Positions 35,056 through 46,035 of a DNA stretch of 64,000 nt are shown in pieces. The stretch is from Cunninghamia lanceolata (lineage: Eukaryota; Streptophyta; Pinopsida; Cupressales; Cupressaceae), in the NCBI GenBank assembly GCA_027924645.1, contig BSBN01000860.1, positions 4,216,001 to 4,280,000 of the forward strand. Reading direction: 5' to 3'. Position numbers and translations under genes: made by a program. The notes beneath the pieces are model-generated. The model saw only the letters and a program-made list of their open reading frames with translations. It ran no database searches and was not told the origin of the DNA. The first letter of the stretch is position 1. Every line of letters begins with the position of its first letter.

Positions 35056-35422
35056 TGTAGTCAGTTATAATTGTAGTCGGTCGTAATCGGCCAATTAAAT
35101 AATCATGAATTAATTAATGTTGTGCACAATTAAGTTTAGGAGTGTTATCGGGTTAACCCCGACGGTTGGATAGTTATGGAGTCGTTGCCAACGGTTGGTA
35201 TCTCAACCAACCTTGGCATAAGTTATATATTGAGTTGATACTTGTAATCAAAGGGCAGCATTGTGACATGGTAGTGTAATACTGATATAGTCAATGAATG
35301 AATGCAATGCCTTATTCTGTGCAATGCTGTTATAAATTCATGTTCTATGCTATGCACTATACTACTGCGTTATAATTTTGTTTACTCCATGTCTGTGTGA
35401 AACACCACATTGCCAGAAAACA
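35056..35422 (+). repeat. 3' LTR of element 1
   Basis: 367 bp, the same termini as the 5' LTR, followed directly by the target duplicate GTAGG (35423-35427). Confidence 0.95.
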
Positions 35423-35427
35423 GTAGG

Positions 35428-36286
35428 GTTTGAAATCCTCACAAAACTCAAAAATATTTGCTTGCAAATTCCCAAATAATCTTTCAGTCAACAACTTGAG
35501 GAGCAAACTCAAATTGGAAGAAAAGAATATATCTTTCTCGCACAATCTTCTTCAAATCTGCATCAATTTTCACACCTGTGAACTATGTATGAATTCACCA
35601 AGGATTGGCTAGGTGGGTTTTTGTCCACAAAACCAATATTCACCTTAGGGTTTTCGTCCTAGGTTGAATAGTTGAACAATAGCTCAGACTCGCAGAGGGT
35701 TTCACCAAAAAGAACAATCAAGAATGAATTCTATTTTCCCCCAAATCCTCCTTTATAACTTTTTGAAGAAATAAAATAATATTATTTCTTTTTTATCTTT
35801 ATTTTCTGCAAAGTTATAAAAATATAACAAAGTGTCCTTTTTGCCATGCTCCTAGTGACACTTTATTAAACAACTTATAACTCCCCTTTTAAACGATTAA
35901 ATATAAGCAATCTTTTAAATTTCCACTTTTTTTGACAACTTGAATATTTAACGATTTAACGATTTAATTATTTTCTACACAATCACCAAAGTTATGAAAA
36001 ATATTAAGATGATCCAAATATGAATTTTGACCATGCCAAAATAATATTAAGCTCTCGGGATAACAAACTCAATGAAAATTGGTGCTTTCCAAAAATAGCA
36101 AACTTCTGCAAGAAGTGTGGAGTGCTCCCAAAATGTCAGAATTGCATCCGGAAAGTACCATTGGACTCATCTTGATCTCCCGAACTCATTGCCATTGTTA
36201 GAATTCCTTTCCGAAATAGTTGGTGCTCTACAAGATTCTTGGAACTTTTCAAGAATGTTGGAATGGACCGAAAAAGGGACATTACA
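35428..36286 (-). repeat. D-like LTR, minus orientation, part 2
   Basis: Continuation of the LTR begun at 23701. The right end on + is AAAAGGGACATTACA, so the minus strand starts TGTAATGTCCC, as in family D. To its right the minus strand reads GAGGACAAGCAATCTTGGGG, the same pre-LTR motif as in element D, so this is the 3' LTR of a minus-strand D-like element. Confidence 0.75.
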
Positions 36287-37290
36287 AATCTTCCAGCCCC
36301 AAGATTGCTTGTCCTCAAGTAATCACAACTGAACCGGCTGATTACTTCAACATAATTCCAGGATCCGAAATCAATCTACGAAGCTTGTGTATCCTCCTGT
36401 CATCGCTATCCTCCAACAAACTCAACAATGAAGTAACTCCACCATGCTTATGTTGTGCTACTCTAGTATTCATGTGTGCTTCATCTAATGATCTTCTATC
36501 CAACATGACAAACAATCTTTCCCAATATATGCTGAAGCTACAATGAAAATGATCAAACTGTCCATCATTGATTGTTGATCCCAAAACTTCATCACGCTGA
36601 AAACCACATTCATTACCTGATATAGCATCTATCTCATGGTTGAAAATTGCACCTGGATCCCATAACTTGTTGTCACAAGTTGTATCACTAGACTCATGAA
36701 ATGTCTCATCAGTCATCACAAAAAGAGGATTATCAAATGATAACTCTGCATCCATGTCAAAAAGTGGCTTACCAACAAATTGGAAGTTATTTCCATTTTC
36801 TTATTTAGACCAATCTTACGGCTGTCCCAAGCAATGTTTTGTAGCAGCATGTTGATCTTCTACCTCTCCAAATGTTGCCTTGCAAACTCCTTGAATAGAT
36901 GGCATGATAACACTTTTCATCAAGCAATGAATCATCCAAAAACTGCATAACTTCATATGTCTTATCAACAGTTGCTGATTTAACAAACTCCAAATCAGCA
37001 TGCCCTTCTACTGAATTCTCTGGAAAGTCAATCTGCCTATCATCCAAGAAGTTTGTGCACTCATCTATTTCTATCTCGTCACTTTCAAGAAGACTCAAAT
37101 ACTCCTCTACTTCCTCGGATGCTCCTGAAAATTCGGTTTCATCATCATTTTCAACTAAGACATTCACCTGTTGTGCATTCTGAAATTCCACTTCATACGT
37201 ACTTTGCATTGAGGCATGTCTCTCATAATCTGATCTGAAATATGTACTTGTAATATATTCAAAATTCATGATATATGGGGGCCTAATTTA
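36287..37290 (-). pseudogene. Internal part of a minus-strand D-like element, 5' truncated
   Basis: Two minus-strand frames, 37269-36805 (154 codons, acidic: SGASEEVEEYLSLLESDEIE) and 36755-36342 (137 codons: DRRIHKLRRLISDPGIMLK), lie directly upstream of the GAGGACAAGCAATCTT motif (36297-36315) and the LTR. I do not recognise the proteins, and they do not resemble the frame in element D. The 5' LTR expected to the right is absent; exon 37631 follows within 350 bp, so the element is truncated. Confidence 0.5.
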
Positions 37291-37630
37291 TATGACGTGT
37301 ATTGGAAGAAATTTTAACAATGGCTTTTTAAGAAATTCGTGTAATTGGATTCTCAATGATGAAGGTAAAGCTATCATAGTTTTCTTCCTATCTGCTTAGT
37401 TTTCCTATGTTCTAGTTTAAATCAATAAGATTTATGGTAACAACATCTAAAAATTTAGAGCAATGAGGAACTCAATATCTATTTGCTCTGGTGCTAGAAT
37501 CTACATCCATTTCTTGTTATTTTTGCAAGTTAGTTTTTAATGTTAGTGAAGAAAAATAATAGAACTCCAAGATTTTTGGACATCATACAGAATGCTAAAA
37601 AATATTTGAAGTTTTTCCACATATGTGCAG
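37291..37630. other. Intron end, nothing recognised
   Basis: AT-rich sequence leading to the acceptor ATATGTGCAG at 37630. No feature was seen. Confidence 0.5.
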
Positions 37631-37694
37631 ATGTTCCCTCTAGGAGTGACATGTGGTAATACATTTCTCTTAAAACCTTCAGAGAAAGATCCTG
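37631..37694 (+). CDS. ALDH6B2: Methylmalonate-semialdehyde dehydrogenase, exon
   Basis: Sixty-four bases, phase 0 at the start and phase 1 at the end, reading MFPLGVTCGNTFLLKPSEKD and then P. The acceptor is TGTGCAG/AT and the donor GATCCTG/GTAAGT. Joined to ...PAMIPLW of the preceding exon it gives the conserved W-M-F-P...CGNT...KPSE.DPG block of ALDH6, in which the KPSE lysine contacts NAD in the ALDH superfamily. The exons carrying the catalytic Cys and Glu were not found before 64000, so the next intron exceeds 26.3 kb. Confidence 0.96.
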
Positions 37695-38836
37695 GTAAGT
37701 AGTTTCTTGATTTCTTTTTCTTGTTGGCCCCTTATTTCTGATTATAATGTGTTCAATAATAATGGTTATTGACCTTTTAAGAAAGTAAGTCATTACTTGA
37801 AATTCATTTGATCATTTAATTTCTATGTTGGCTACTGCAGACTGAAACTTTAGTTCTTATATTGATGCTAAATGATGTTAGCAGAAATAGTATTGTTTGC
37901 AACACAGTAATGGGTTGAATGAACAACTGGCGATGAATTCTCAGAGTCACAATGAAAGCAATGGAAGAAGAATAACTGAGATACAGGAAAAGGAAACATT
38001 TATTGAATCTGGAGAAATATTAGACATATGGGCCCTCATTCAGAAAGGGAACCTGAGAACAGATAAACCCAGCCAAAGGAACACCTAATCCTAAGCAGAG
38101 ATTCCCTGCGATACAATCTAACCCCAGCAAGAAATCCTAACCAGAGATTCTTTGTGATACAATTTAACCCCAGCATGAACCAGCTTGATGACAATCACAG
38201 ACTGTACATATCTATTCTTACGCTCAAACTGCCAGCCCCTTCTTCTAAAAGAAGATGCCATTAAATACACACAAATCTTGAAATTTGGTATGCGGTTGCA
38301 AATTGATCACCAACGAAGAATTTGGCCAAGTGTCCATGAACTAAAAATAATTGACGTTCCAAGAAGAGATGAACTGAACTTCATAAATGTCTCTTCAGTT
38401 TTCAAGTAACCAGTCACCTGCAAGAAATCTGCATGAGAATCCAGATCAATCATGAAGGATGAACTGCCATGTGTATAAGTTATCCTTAGAGAATTGAAGA
38501 ATTGGAGTGTGTGTAGTTAAGAGAATTTGGTGCAAAGAACTCACACCGGCAGATGAAGAACATGGCACAAAGCAGCATAGATGATAGAAGTCAACTTAGA
38601 AGCTTAGGCATCATCCCAAAGAAGTCCAACCATGTGTGCAATAATGCCACCGATGGCAAGGGTGTGCAGAGGCTAGTGTAAAAGCGTGGGCAACACGTGT
38701 GAGCTGAGACTTTCACAAGACATACCCAACAGGCTGCGTTCAGGAACCATTGAACAGGGTGCATGAAACAATAGACTGCATGCAAAAGAAACACATATTA
38801 CAACCAAAGGTGCACAAGGTGGCACAGGACCAACAC
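37695..38836. other. Intron sequence with a short tandem duplication
   Basis: Mostly unrecognised. At about 38088-38180 a 46-50-bp unit (AATCCTAAGCAGAGATTC ... CAATCTAACCCCAGCA) is repeated once with a few changes. The small open frame 37897-38088 has no support as a gene. Confidence 0.5.
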
Positions 38837-39165
38837 CTACCCAAGACAAACACAAAACAACACAACATACAAAAGAGTGCAAACAACAACATACAAAGAA
38901 TCTGGGTGATGCAAGATTGCTTGACCCCTAAGATGCTTTGAATCAAACACCCCAAGTAATGTAAATTTGAGCATGGTGTTCATATTAAGACGATGTGATA
39001 GATTGATTTGGTCAAGTTGGCCAAGTTGGCTTACTTCTGCTTTTGAAATCCACAGGTTTTCTTTAGGTCCTTTACATTTCCAGCGAATCAGATATTCTTT
39101 GCTCACTTTGTTGAATTTTATTGCCAATGCAAGGTCAGGGTCATAGATTGGCTTACATTAATATC
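38837..39165 (-). pseudogene. Chromodomain tail of a Ty3/gypsy chromovirus integrase
   Basis: From 39165 the minus strand reads KPIYDPDLALAIKFNKVSKE, then YLIRWKCKGPKENLWISKAE. The YL(I/V)(R/K)WK...(N/T)LW...A pattern is that of the chromodomain at the C-terminus of chromovirus integrases. Its upstream part has been cut off by the element 2 insertion at 39166 or lost. It is too short to assign a lineage. Confidence 0.6.
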
Positions 39166-39521
39166 TGTAGTACCTATTAATTGTTGTAGTTATGTTTTAT
39201 GTACTTAGTTATTCTTGATAGTATGTTTGTGCCTTGTTGGCTTGTGGTAGTTAGAGGATATAGTTTTGTGTTAGTTGCCGATGGTTGCAGTCTCTGGGCA
39301 ACTGTTGAAGGATTTATATAGGTCCTCTATAGTCGGGGAAGGGACCACATGTTGATGATACTCCCTGTACTACAATTTTTGTATACGAGCTTAAACATAT
39401 GTGAATGAAAGGAACTGTTCACATTCTTTTGGAATTGGAATTTATAGTATGAATCATTTATGTGTATTTCTTCTGTTTACTCTCCAATATATATAAAGGT
39501 ATATTAAGTAGGCAGTAAACA
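39166..39521 (+). repeat. 5' LTR of element 2 (356 bp)
   Basis: TGTAGTACCTATTAATTG to AGTAGGCAGTAAACA. It contains GGATTTATATAGGTCC (TATA box TTTATATAG near 39312). A closely related LTR fragment lies inverted at 62433-62697. Confidence 0.85.
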
Positions 39522-40801
39522 TTTGGTGCTGTTGCCTTTAAGAAGTCAGGTTGAAATGGCCATATAAATGGGATAGTTATATGAACCTATACAATCCAAT
39601 CAAGAAAGAGAAGATGACCTCACAGAAGATTCAGTTCATTTGTGGGATATATTGGTGAAACAACACATGTAAAAGGGAGCCGAACGAAGACAAATACTGC
39701 AAAAAGAAATCTGGAATAATCTAAAAGTGAGTGAAGAAGTTGACACTCATCTTGATCGTCTTTCGAGACTCCTGGCACAACATTTTATAATATTGCAAGA
39801 TTTGCGTGCAGAAAGAGATTGTGAGCTACGTCGGCAACAAATAAATCAACGTTACAAAGATTGAAACTGACGTGAAGAAGAGGAATGAAGCACGGACCGG
39901 CGTCGTACTTCCCAAAATTAATGCCCTTATACCCAAACAAGAATGGGAAGCGACCACAAAGTGGTCAAAGAACAATAGAACAAGAGGTGAGATGATCTTT
40001 GAGGATCGTAGAACAAAAAGAACGGAGGAGACGACTATGAGAAGTAGCCAAAGAAACTTGAGGCATACAAATCCAAAGTCGGAGCCCATCTCGAGAATGA
40101 AGTCGAAGACGGAGTGTGAGTCGAAGTCGGAGTTGTTCTCGAGGAAGAAAAACATTTGCACCACAAAGAAGCATACAAGGGCAGAGTGGGAGGAGATAGC
40201 AAGGCACTTATCACTACCCGGCGAAGTGTTGGTCGATCTTTTCAACCAAGTGGAAAAGTCAGTACAACCACCATTAGGTGAGGAAGAGTGGGAGATAGAA
40301 TCTAAAGATTCGTTGATAGAAACATATGAGAGTAACATTCGACGCATCGAAGAGTTGTTGATTGAAGAAGAATTGGTGATTGAAGGAATCGAGCCAAAAA
40401 TTCTTGGGCCAAGGGTGCACAAGAAAGAACCTAAAGGCAATACAAGGGTGTGGAATGCTGAAGCGGGACGAGTTGAGGATTCTCACGTGGCCAAGAGTGC
40501 GAGAGAAGCATCAGAACGTCTGAATCAAAACTCTTTGGCAAGCAGGTTTTAGGCATTGAGGTTGCATCAGAACAAAAATATGATGACTCGTCCATCAAGT
40601 CCTAGTGTAGAAAGGCAAAAGCTGCCCAAGTTCATAGGTAATGAATTAGAGGATCCCATGAGGCATTCTAAAACTTGCGAAATGATTTGGACAACAAATG
40701 GCCAAGATGATAGATCTTATTGGTTGCGGTCTTTCCTAGCCACTCTGAGGGGCATAAACATTGATTGGTATAGAGAAATCGAACCAACTTCTAGAACTAC
40801 C
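39522..40801 (+). pseudogene. Element 2 gag, N-terminal and first capsid part
   Basis: 39590-39870 reads the gag N-terminus with stops. 39872-40552 is a 226-codon charged frame (EWEIESKDSLIETYESNIRR, AKSAREASERLNQN). 40556-40801 starts the capsid (ERQKLPKFIGNELEDPMRHS, SYWLRSFLATLRGINIDWYR) and is cut at 40801 by giant LTR copy B. Confidence 0.82.
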
Positions 40802-41660
40802 TGTTGATGATTGTTTTTAGACAGATCAACAATAGAGTAAAACACTAGAGTATCCCACTCTCTCTTGAATAAAGCTCTTCAAAGGCTGAAGTATGTGATC
40901 CAGTGAAGTAACTCCAAGGTTTCTTTTTTATGACTTATGGTGGATAAACTCAGTGATTACATGTGATCTTGCTGATAATCACAAAGGGACTTACATTAGA
41001 CTTCTTCATACTTCCTTAGCTTATTCCTCCTTTAGTGTGGATGATTTATATACAAAGCTTCAATGATAAAGAAAAGGCAAAAGATAAAGGTTTGAGAAAA
41101 ACTAATCTAAGGTCAATGAAGCAATGATGATGTATGAATAGACAAACCCCTGAATAAACCTAACTCCACTTCGCCAAGGATGCCTACAACTACATGGAGT
41201 TGGTGCAATCTCCTAAGGTAAACGAATGGTTTTCGAATCATGAAGGCTCATATAAGCACCCATCGGATGGCACAGCTCAAACAAGCATCCACAATTGAAC
41301 TTAAGCAAATTATGAGGCTCAGACTAGCTTTACACAACACTTCACCGGCGATGAATGTTAAAAGCATGAGCTTGGAGTTGATCAAATATTCAATACAACA
41401 TGCATTACATCAAAGAGCTTCTAATCCATTTCTAATCTAATTGAAACGTCTCTCCACTTCATCAAAGTACAAGAAACCATGTTACTCCACAAGACAACAC
41501 TTAACACCAAATAAGCTCCAATGTCTTTGCATTAATCTTGAGAATATTTACAACAACTTCAAGTCCTCTAAGAGAATTTCGAGTCTCTTCTACTCTACTC
41601 CTACTAACTTTCTAACTGATCTACTAACTAATGACTTTACAAATGAGGCAACAAGGCCTT

Positions 41661-41667
41661 TATATAG
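41661..41667 (+). promoter_or_regulatory. TATA box of giant LTR copy B
   Basis: GGCCTTTATATAGAAG, identical in its core to copy C (49911-49917) and equivalent to copy A (15176-15184). Confidence 0.65.
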
Positions 41668-42659
41668 AAGTCTAGATTACAATGAAAGGCTAGGATCAAT
41701 TCACATAGCCAAGGGCTCAAATCATGCCAACTCAGTAGGTAGTTACAACAACTTGCTATTTTTAGTACATATGAGAGGCAATGAAGGCACGCTTTCCAAG
41801 AAGATAAGCTAGGATGGAATCTTTTAGAGCATCTTCCACATAGGCATCCTTTTAGCTTCTTTGTTGTAGATACATTGAATGCAGTTGAAATGATGTGGCT
41901 GATTATGATTGGATGATGATGTGTACTCGCCACGTAGATGCCATCTCAGCAAACTTGTGGATTCCAACAATTAATTCAATATGCTTTTGGGCATATTCCC
42001 AAATTGTATCATCGGTGTGATGTCTTCGAATGCGATTGCTTTGATGATGAACACTTGAGATGTATCTTGTTGATCTTGCCTTGTTCATTGTAAGTAGGAT
42101 ATGTATGATGCATGTAGCTCATTTGACTAACTCTGTACTGCTTCTCTTAGGAATGATCTTCCTTGATGCTTCATGTAAAGTAGTAGGAGATGATGATGAT
42201 GCTAATGATGTTTCCTTAATGACTCAGAGTAGATGATGAAGCTTCATTGAGTAGGAGAGTTCTCTCTGAGACTTGAAGATTCAGAGCACTTGAAGCTAGA
42301 TGAATGATGTGTCTTCAAACAATGTAGATGATGAAGTATACTTGAACTTGCTGTGATCCAACATGATGTCATTGATGAAGAAGACTTGAGATGTATCTTG
42401 TTGTGACCTCTTGGAGCAGCTACCTCTTGATGTCTCCTCCTTAGTAGTGATTCCTTCCCATCCTACCTCTCTGGCATGAATGATTGTGAAAGGCTCCTTT
42501 GGAACAGCTGCATGATGACTCTTCCTTGAAGGTGACTCCAAGCTTCTCGCTTGAAGGTGACTCCTTGAACAACTCCTTAGCTTTATTGATGTTCCTACAA
42601 GACAAGAGAAACAATATATCAATCAATTCATAACACAAGAATCACTCTAAACATGTAAT

Positions 42660-44560
42660 AATCCCACTTCAAATTTAGGCGCTTATATAGGTAAAAAGAG
42701 GAGCAAAGGACGCCTAACACAAGCTAGTTCCATATTTCAAATGATTTCAAACAGTTGTAATAGCTTAAAATGATCCTTCCTTAAGAGATTCATCAAAAGG
42801 TGTCTTTCAATGCAATTTCTTCCTTAGGCGCTAAAAATGACTAAAATGATAAGGAATGGCGCCAAGGATTGATAAAGTTTTGATAAAGTTGTAAGGTGGC
42901 CTTTGATGATGTTATTGTAATGTTCTCTTCTAATTTTGATGTCCTTCAAGACTTATGTTCACCCTTGTGAACTTGCATCATTTTTATAGCTTGAAGATTG
43001 GCAATTTGACGACTTCAAAGGAGATCACTCCACACTTAGGCGCCATATCTTAGAATTTATAGCATCTTCCTTCAAGGCGCCAAAAATGGTTAATCTAAGT
43101 GAAAATATGCGCCTTAACTCCTTGTTTGGTTGCTTATCACTTTCAATTTTTTAAATCTCATGCTTGAATCTTGATATTATTGCAAAAGGAGGCGCTGATT
43201 TGAACTTGGGGTATAGGCGCTAAAATCAGTTTGAATAAGCATGAATGTGCGCCTAACATAGATACCTTATTTTCTTGGTGTTTCGAGACTTCTTGATTTG
43301 CTCTTAGGCACTTTGATGATCCCAAAAACTTCTTTACTCCAAGGTATTATTAAAACTCTAAGTTCTTGGCCTCTTATCTCCTAGGTGTCTTTAAGACTCA
43401 AGTCTCCTAGCCTTCTTATTCCTAGGCGCTGATTTGTGATAGTTTAAACATGTATAGGTGCCTAAGATTCAAGAGATGTTCTTTTCACTAACCTTAACTT
43501 TCAAGACTTACCATTGTAGGTTGATTTCCATCAAGGCGCCAAAATGGGCAATTTTGAAGGCAAAGGGCGACTTGAGTTTGGAAGATGCTTACTTCATTCC
43601 TCATGGATCTAAACACTAGTGAAGGTTCAACAAAGGTATCTTAAGACTTAAACTCCTTCAAATTGCTTGATGAATGCCCCTTTGAGTTTAGGCGCTCAAA
43701 CTCATATCCCCAAGCATTCTACTTCCTAGGCGGAATTTGATGATCAAAACTACTAGAAGTGGCGCCTAACATACATGAAGGATTGATAATGCTCTAAGGC
43801 GCACATTGTTGATGCTCAGGGTGTGAATTGGCGCCTAAGGTTCAAGATAGGTTCTTGACATTTCAAATGATTTCTACTCATGTTTGGACTTCACAGAGAC
43901 TTCATTCTCACCTCTAGGCGCTAATGTTGGTTTGTGCAAGTAGGAATGTGCGCCTAACCTACTTGATTTAACTTCTTGGTTTATCTAACACCCTCAATCA
44001 CCTTTTTCAGTTCTCAAGAGGTCATCTCATCCTTCATACGCCATATTTCAAGGTTTTAATGCTCTCACACTCAAGGCGCTAGATCTCATCCTTACAAATC
44101 TTCTACATTCAAGGTGCCAATCTTGATCCCTAGAGGTAGAAATTGCGCCTAACCTCACTTACCTTGTTTTTTGGGCATCTTAATAGTTTCAATCCAATGT
44201 ATAGGTGTCTAAAGGAATTCTTACCTCAAAAGGACATCAAATTTCGTAGTTTTAGATCCTTCCTTTGCAAGGCGCAATTTTGATAGGTTGAAACCCTTAT
44301 CTCATGCCTAGGCGCCCAAAGGTGATTCTACAAGTGCAACTAGCGCCTAACTCACAATGATAAATCATGTTCAACTTGAGGCGCAATTTGTTGATGGATT
44401 GAACATGCAAAGGCGCCCAACCTCATTGAACACTTTCTTGTCGGATTTTCAATGTTCAAGGCCTTCCATCTTCAATTCCAATCAAGGCGCACATTTGGGT
44501 TGCTACCTTTAGACGCACAATTTGAGTTTGCAGAGGTGAGAAATGCGCCTAACTTCTTAG
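42660..44560 (+). repeat. GGCGC-motif array in copy B
   Basis: Roughly 27 short motifs occur in both orientations, (T/A)AGGCGC(T/C) and GCGCCTAA(C/G), at about 30-150-bp spacing, separated by non-repetitive AT-rich DNA. The motif is palindromic at its core (GGCGCC). This array sits where copies A and C carry different arrays. Confidence 0.85.
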
Positions 44561-44597
44561 AATGAATTTGCACCTAGAAGTTGAAGTCCCAGAGAGT

Positions 44598-44667
44598 AAG
44601 GTATATTGAAAAATATATTTAAGTATAAGAATTTTCTTATACTTAAATATATTTTTCAATATACCTT
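44598..44667. repeat. Perfect 34-bp inverted repeat, 2-bp loop
   Basis: The left arm 44598-44631 (AAGGTATATTG...TATAAGAA) and right arm 44634-44667 are exact reverse complements, separated by TT. Copy C has only an abbreviated form at the same place (52134-52163: arms AAAGGTATA/TATACCTTT). It would form a long cruciform or RNA hairpin. Confidence 0.95.
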
Positions 44668-44986
44668 TCAGGATGTTTGCGATAGGTCTTGAATCCACCG
44701 GATTTAACATGCAGATTATAGAATTTGGAGGATCCACCAGATTTCAGACTTAGTCAATTTTCAGGATTTTCAGGAACAAGTTACCAGACTTAGTCATTTT
44801 CAGGATCTCAAACATACATCAGGATTGATCTCAGGACATTAGGGGACTATTGGACTCAAACACTACTGACTTCATCATGCAATAAACTAAAGACATCATC
44901 AAAACCTAATGCAAAGCATCAGAGCTTCAAAAAAAGGGGGTCCCCATTTGCAATGGGGTGATGTGTGATTAGGTCACAACACTACC

Positions 44987-46035
44987 TAGGAAAAGATTGA
45001 ATAAAACTTTTGAAGAGGAGTTCAAGCTACTTTGGGACAATAATGAAATTGTAGCAAAAGATTATAACACAAAGCAAGGTAAACACGAGAACGCCAGAGC
45101 CTATAATTATAGGCTCATGGAACTCTTGGGAAAATTAGAAAAGGAACTGGTCAACGGTCTAAAGAAAATATGGTTCATTGAAGGTATTATTCCTTCATTA
45201 AAGAAAAAGATGAAGGTAGTACCACACTCTTCCTATGCAGAAGCCTAAAATCGGGTGAATGGACATAGACAGTGAAGACAAAATGTCCTCTCGTGGTAAA
45301 AGAAAAAAGAGGAAGATGAAAGTTTGGATGACAACAGCGACAATGAATTGGGAATTGTACAAGCCTTGAGAGGGGATATGATGCGGATGATGAAGGATTT
45401 AAAGGCAAAAAAAAACTAGTAAAGAAACCAAGGAATTTTGGTGCATAGAATGCAAAGGCAAATGTCACATCAAAACAAATTGTCCCAAGAAATTATTTTG
45501 TAATAGCTGTCATGTTTTGGGTTACTCAATGAACGAATGCCCATATAATCTAAGAATGAGTACACAAGTGCTCTTTACACAAGGCGAGCAATCTACTCCA
45601 ACTAGTACACCATTGAAGCAACAAAATAACAACAATGCATCCCCGGGCGGATATCTGAACCAAAGAGATAATAATAATAGATTTAATAATAACAATAATA
45701 GTGGAGGAGTCGAATACAATTTGACTCAAAAGGACGCCTTATTATACAATGCCAACAATGCAATGAGTGGGGACATTACGTTAGAGAATGTCAAAACAAC
45801 TAGAATAAAGTGGGACTATTGTGTTAAATGGTGTGGACCTGGAGATCACAAGGATACCAATTGGCCAAAGCAAAAAGCCAACATTAACATGATTGATGTA
45901 GAGCAACAAAATAATGAAGTTCTAGCCCTCACACAAGCACAAACCAAGAAGGCAGTGTATTTGGACCCATGTATAGAAAAAGAAAGACTTCGTGAAGTGA
46001 GAGCAAAGGTGGAACAAGCTATGACAAGAGAATGA
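44987..46035 (+). pseudogene. Element 2 gag, second capsid part and zinc-knuckle region
   Basis: 44997-45248 continues the capsid (NKTFEEEFKLLWDNNEI, ENARAYNYRLMELLGKL). Stops follow, then 45430-45540 gives CIECKGKCHIKTNC and CNSCHVLGYSMNEC, decayed knuckles; the second has tyrosine in place of histidine. 45517-46035 continues with CVKWCGPGDHKDTNW, where the last cysteine is tryptophan. It parallels element 1 at 31960-32360. Confidence 0.82.

Larger units (their letters stand above)
24339..35422 (+). mobile_element. Element 1: Ty3/gypsy (Athila/Tat-type) element lacking RT and integrase, TSD GTAGG
   Basis: Both LTRs are 367 bp (24339-24705 and 35056-35422), start TGTAGTCAG and end CAGAAAACA. 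GTAGG flanks both sides (24334-24338 and 35423-35427). Next to the 5' LTR is TGGCGCTGTTGCC (tRNA-Asp-like primer site), and a GTGGGGGGGATGA polypurine tract precedes the 3' LTR. Inside are gag, four zinc knuckles and protease, then 2 kb without RT, RNase H or integrase. Element D (25516-31273) is nested in gag. I count 12 differences between the LTRs by eye (about 3.3%). It is non-autonomous as it stands. Confidence 0.95.
40802..44981 (+). repeat. Giant solo LTR, copy B (4180 bp), TSD CTACC
   Basis: It starts TGTTGATGATTG and ends TGATTAGGTCACAACA. CTACC flanks it at 40797-40801 and 44982-44986, inside the element 2 gag. The TATA box TATATAG is at 41661-41667. From 42660 to 44560 about 27 copies of a GGCGC-centred motif occur (TAGGCGCTAAAA, AAGGCGCCAAAA, GCGCCTAACATA). 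It carries a perfect 34-bp inverted repeat at 44598-44667 and the hairpin CCCCATTTGCAATGGGG at 44942-44958. There is no coding domain. Confidence 0.93.

Noticed and set aside
37897..38409. Frames 37897-38088 and 38185-38409 as ALDH6 exons
   Set aside because: No similarity to the next expected ALDH6 block (the segment after KPSE.DPG).
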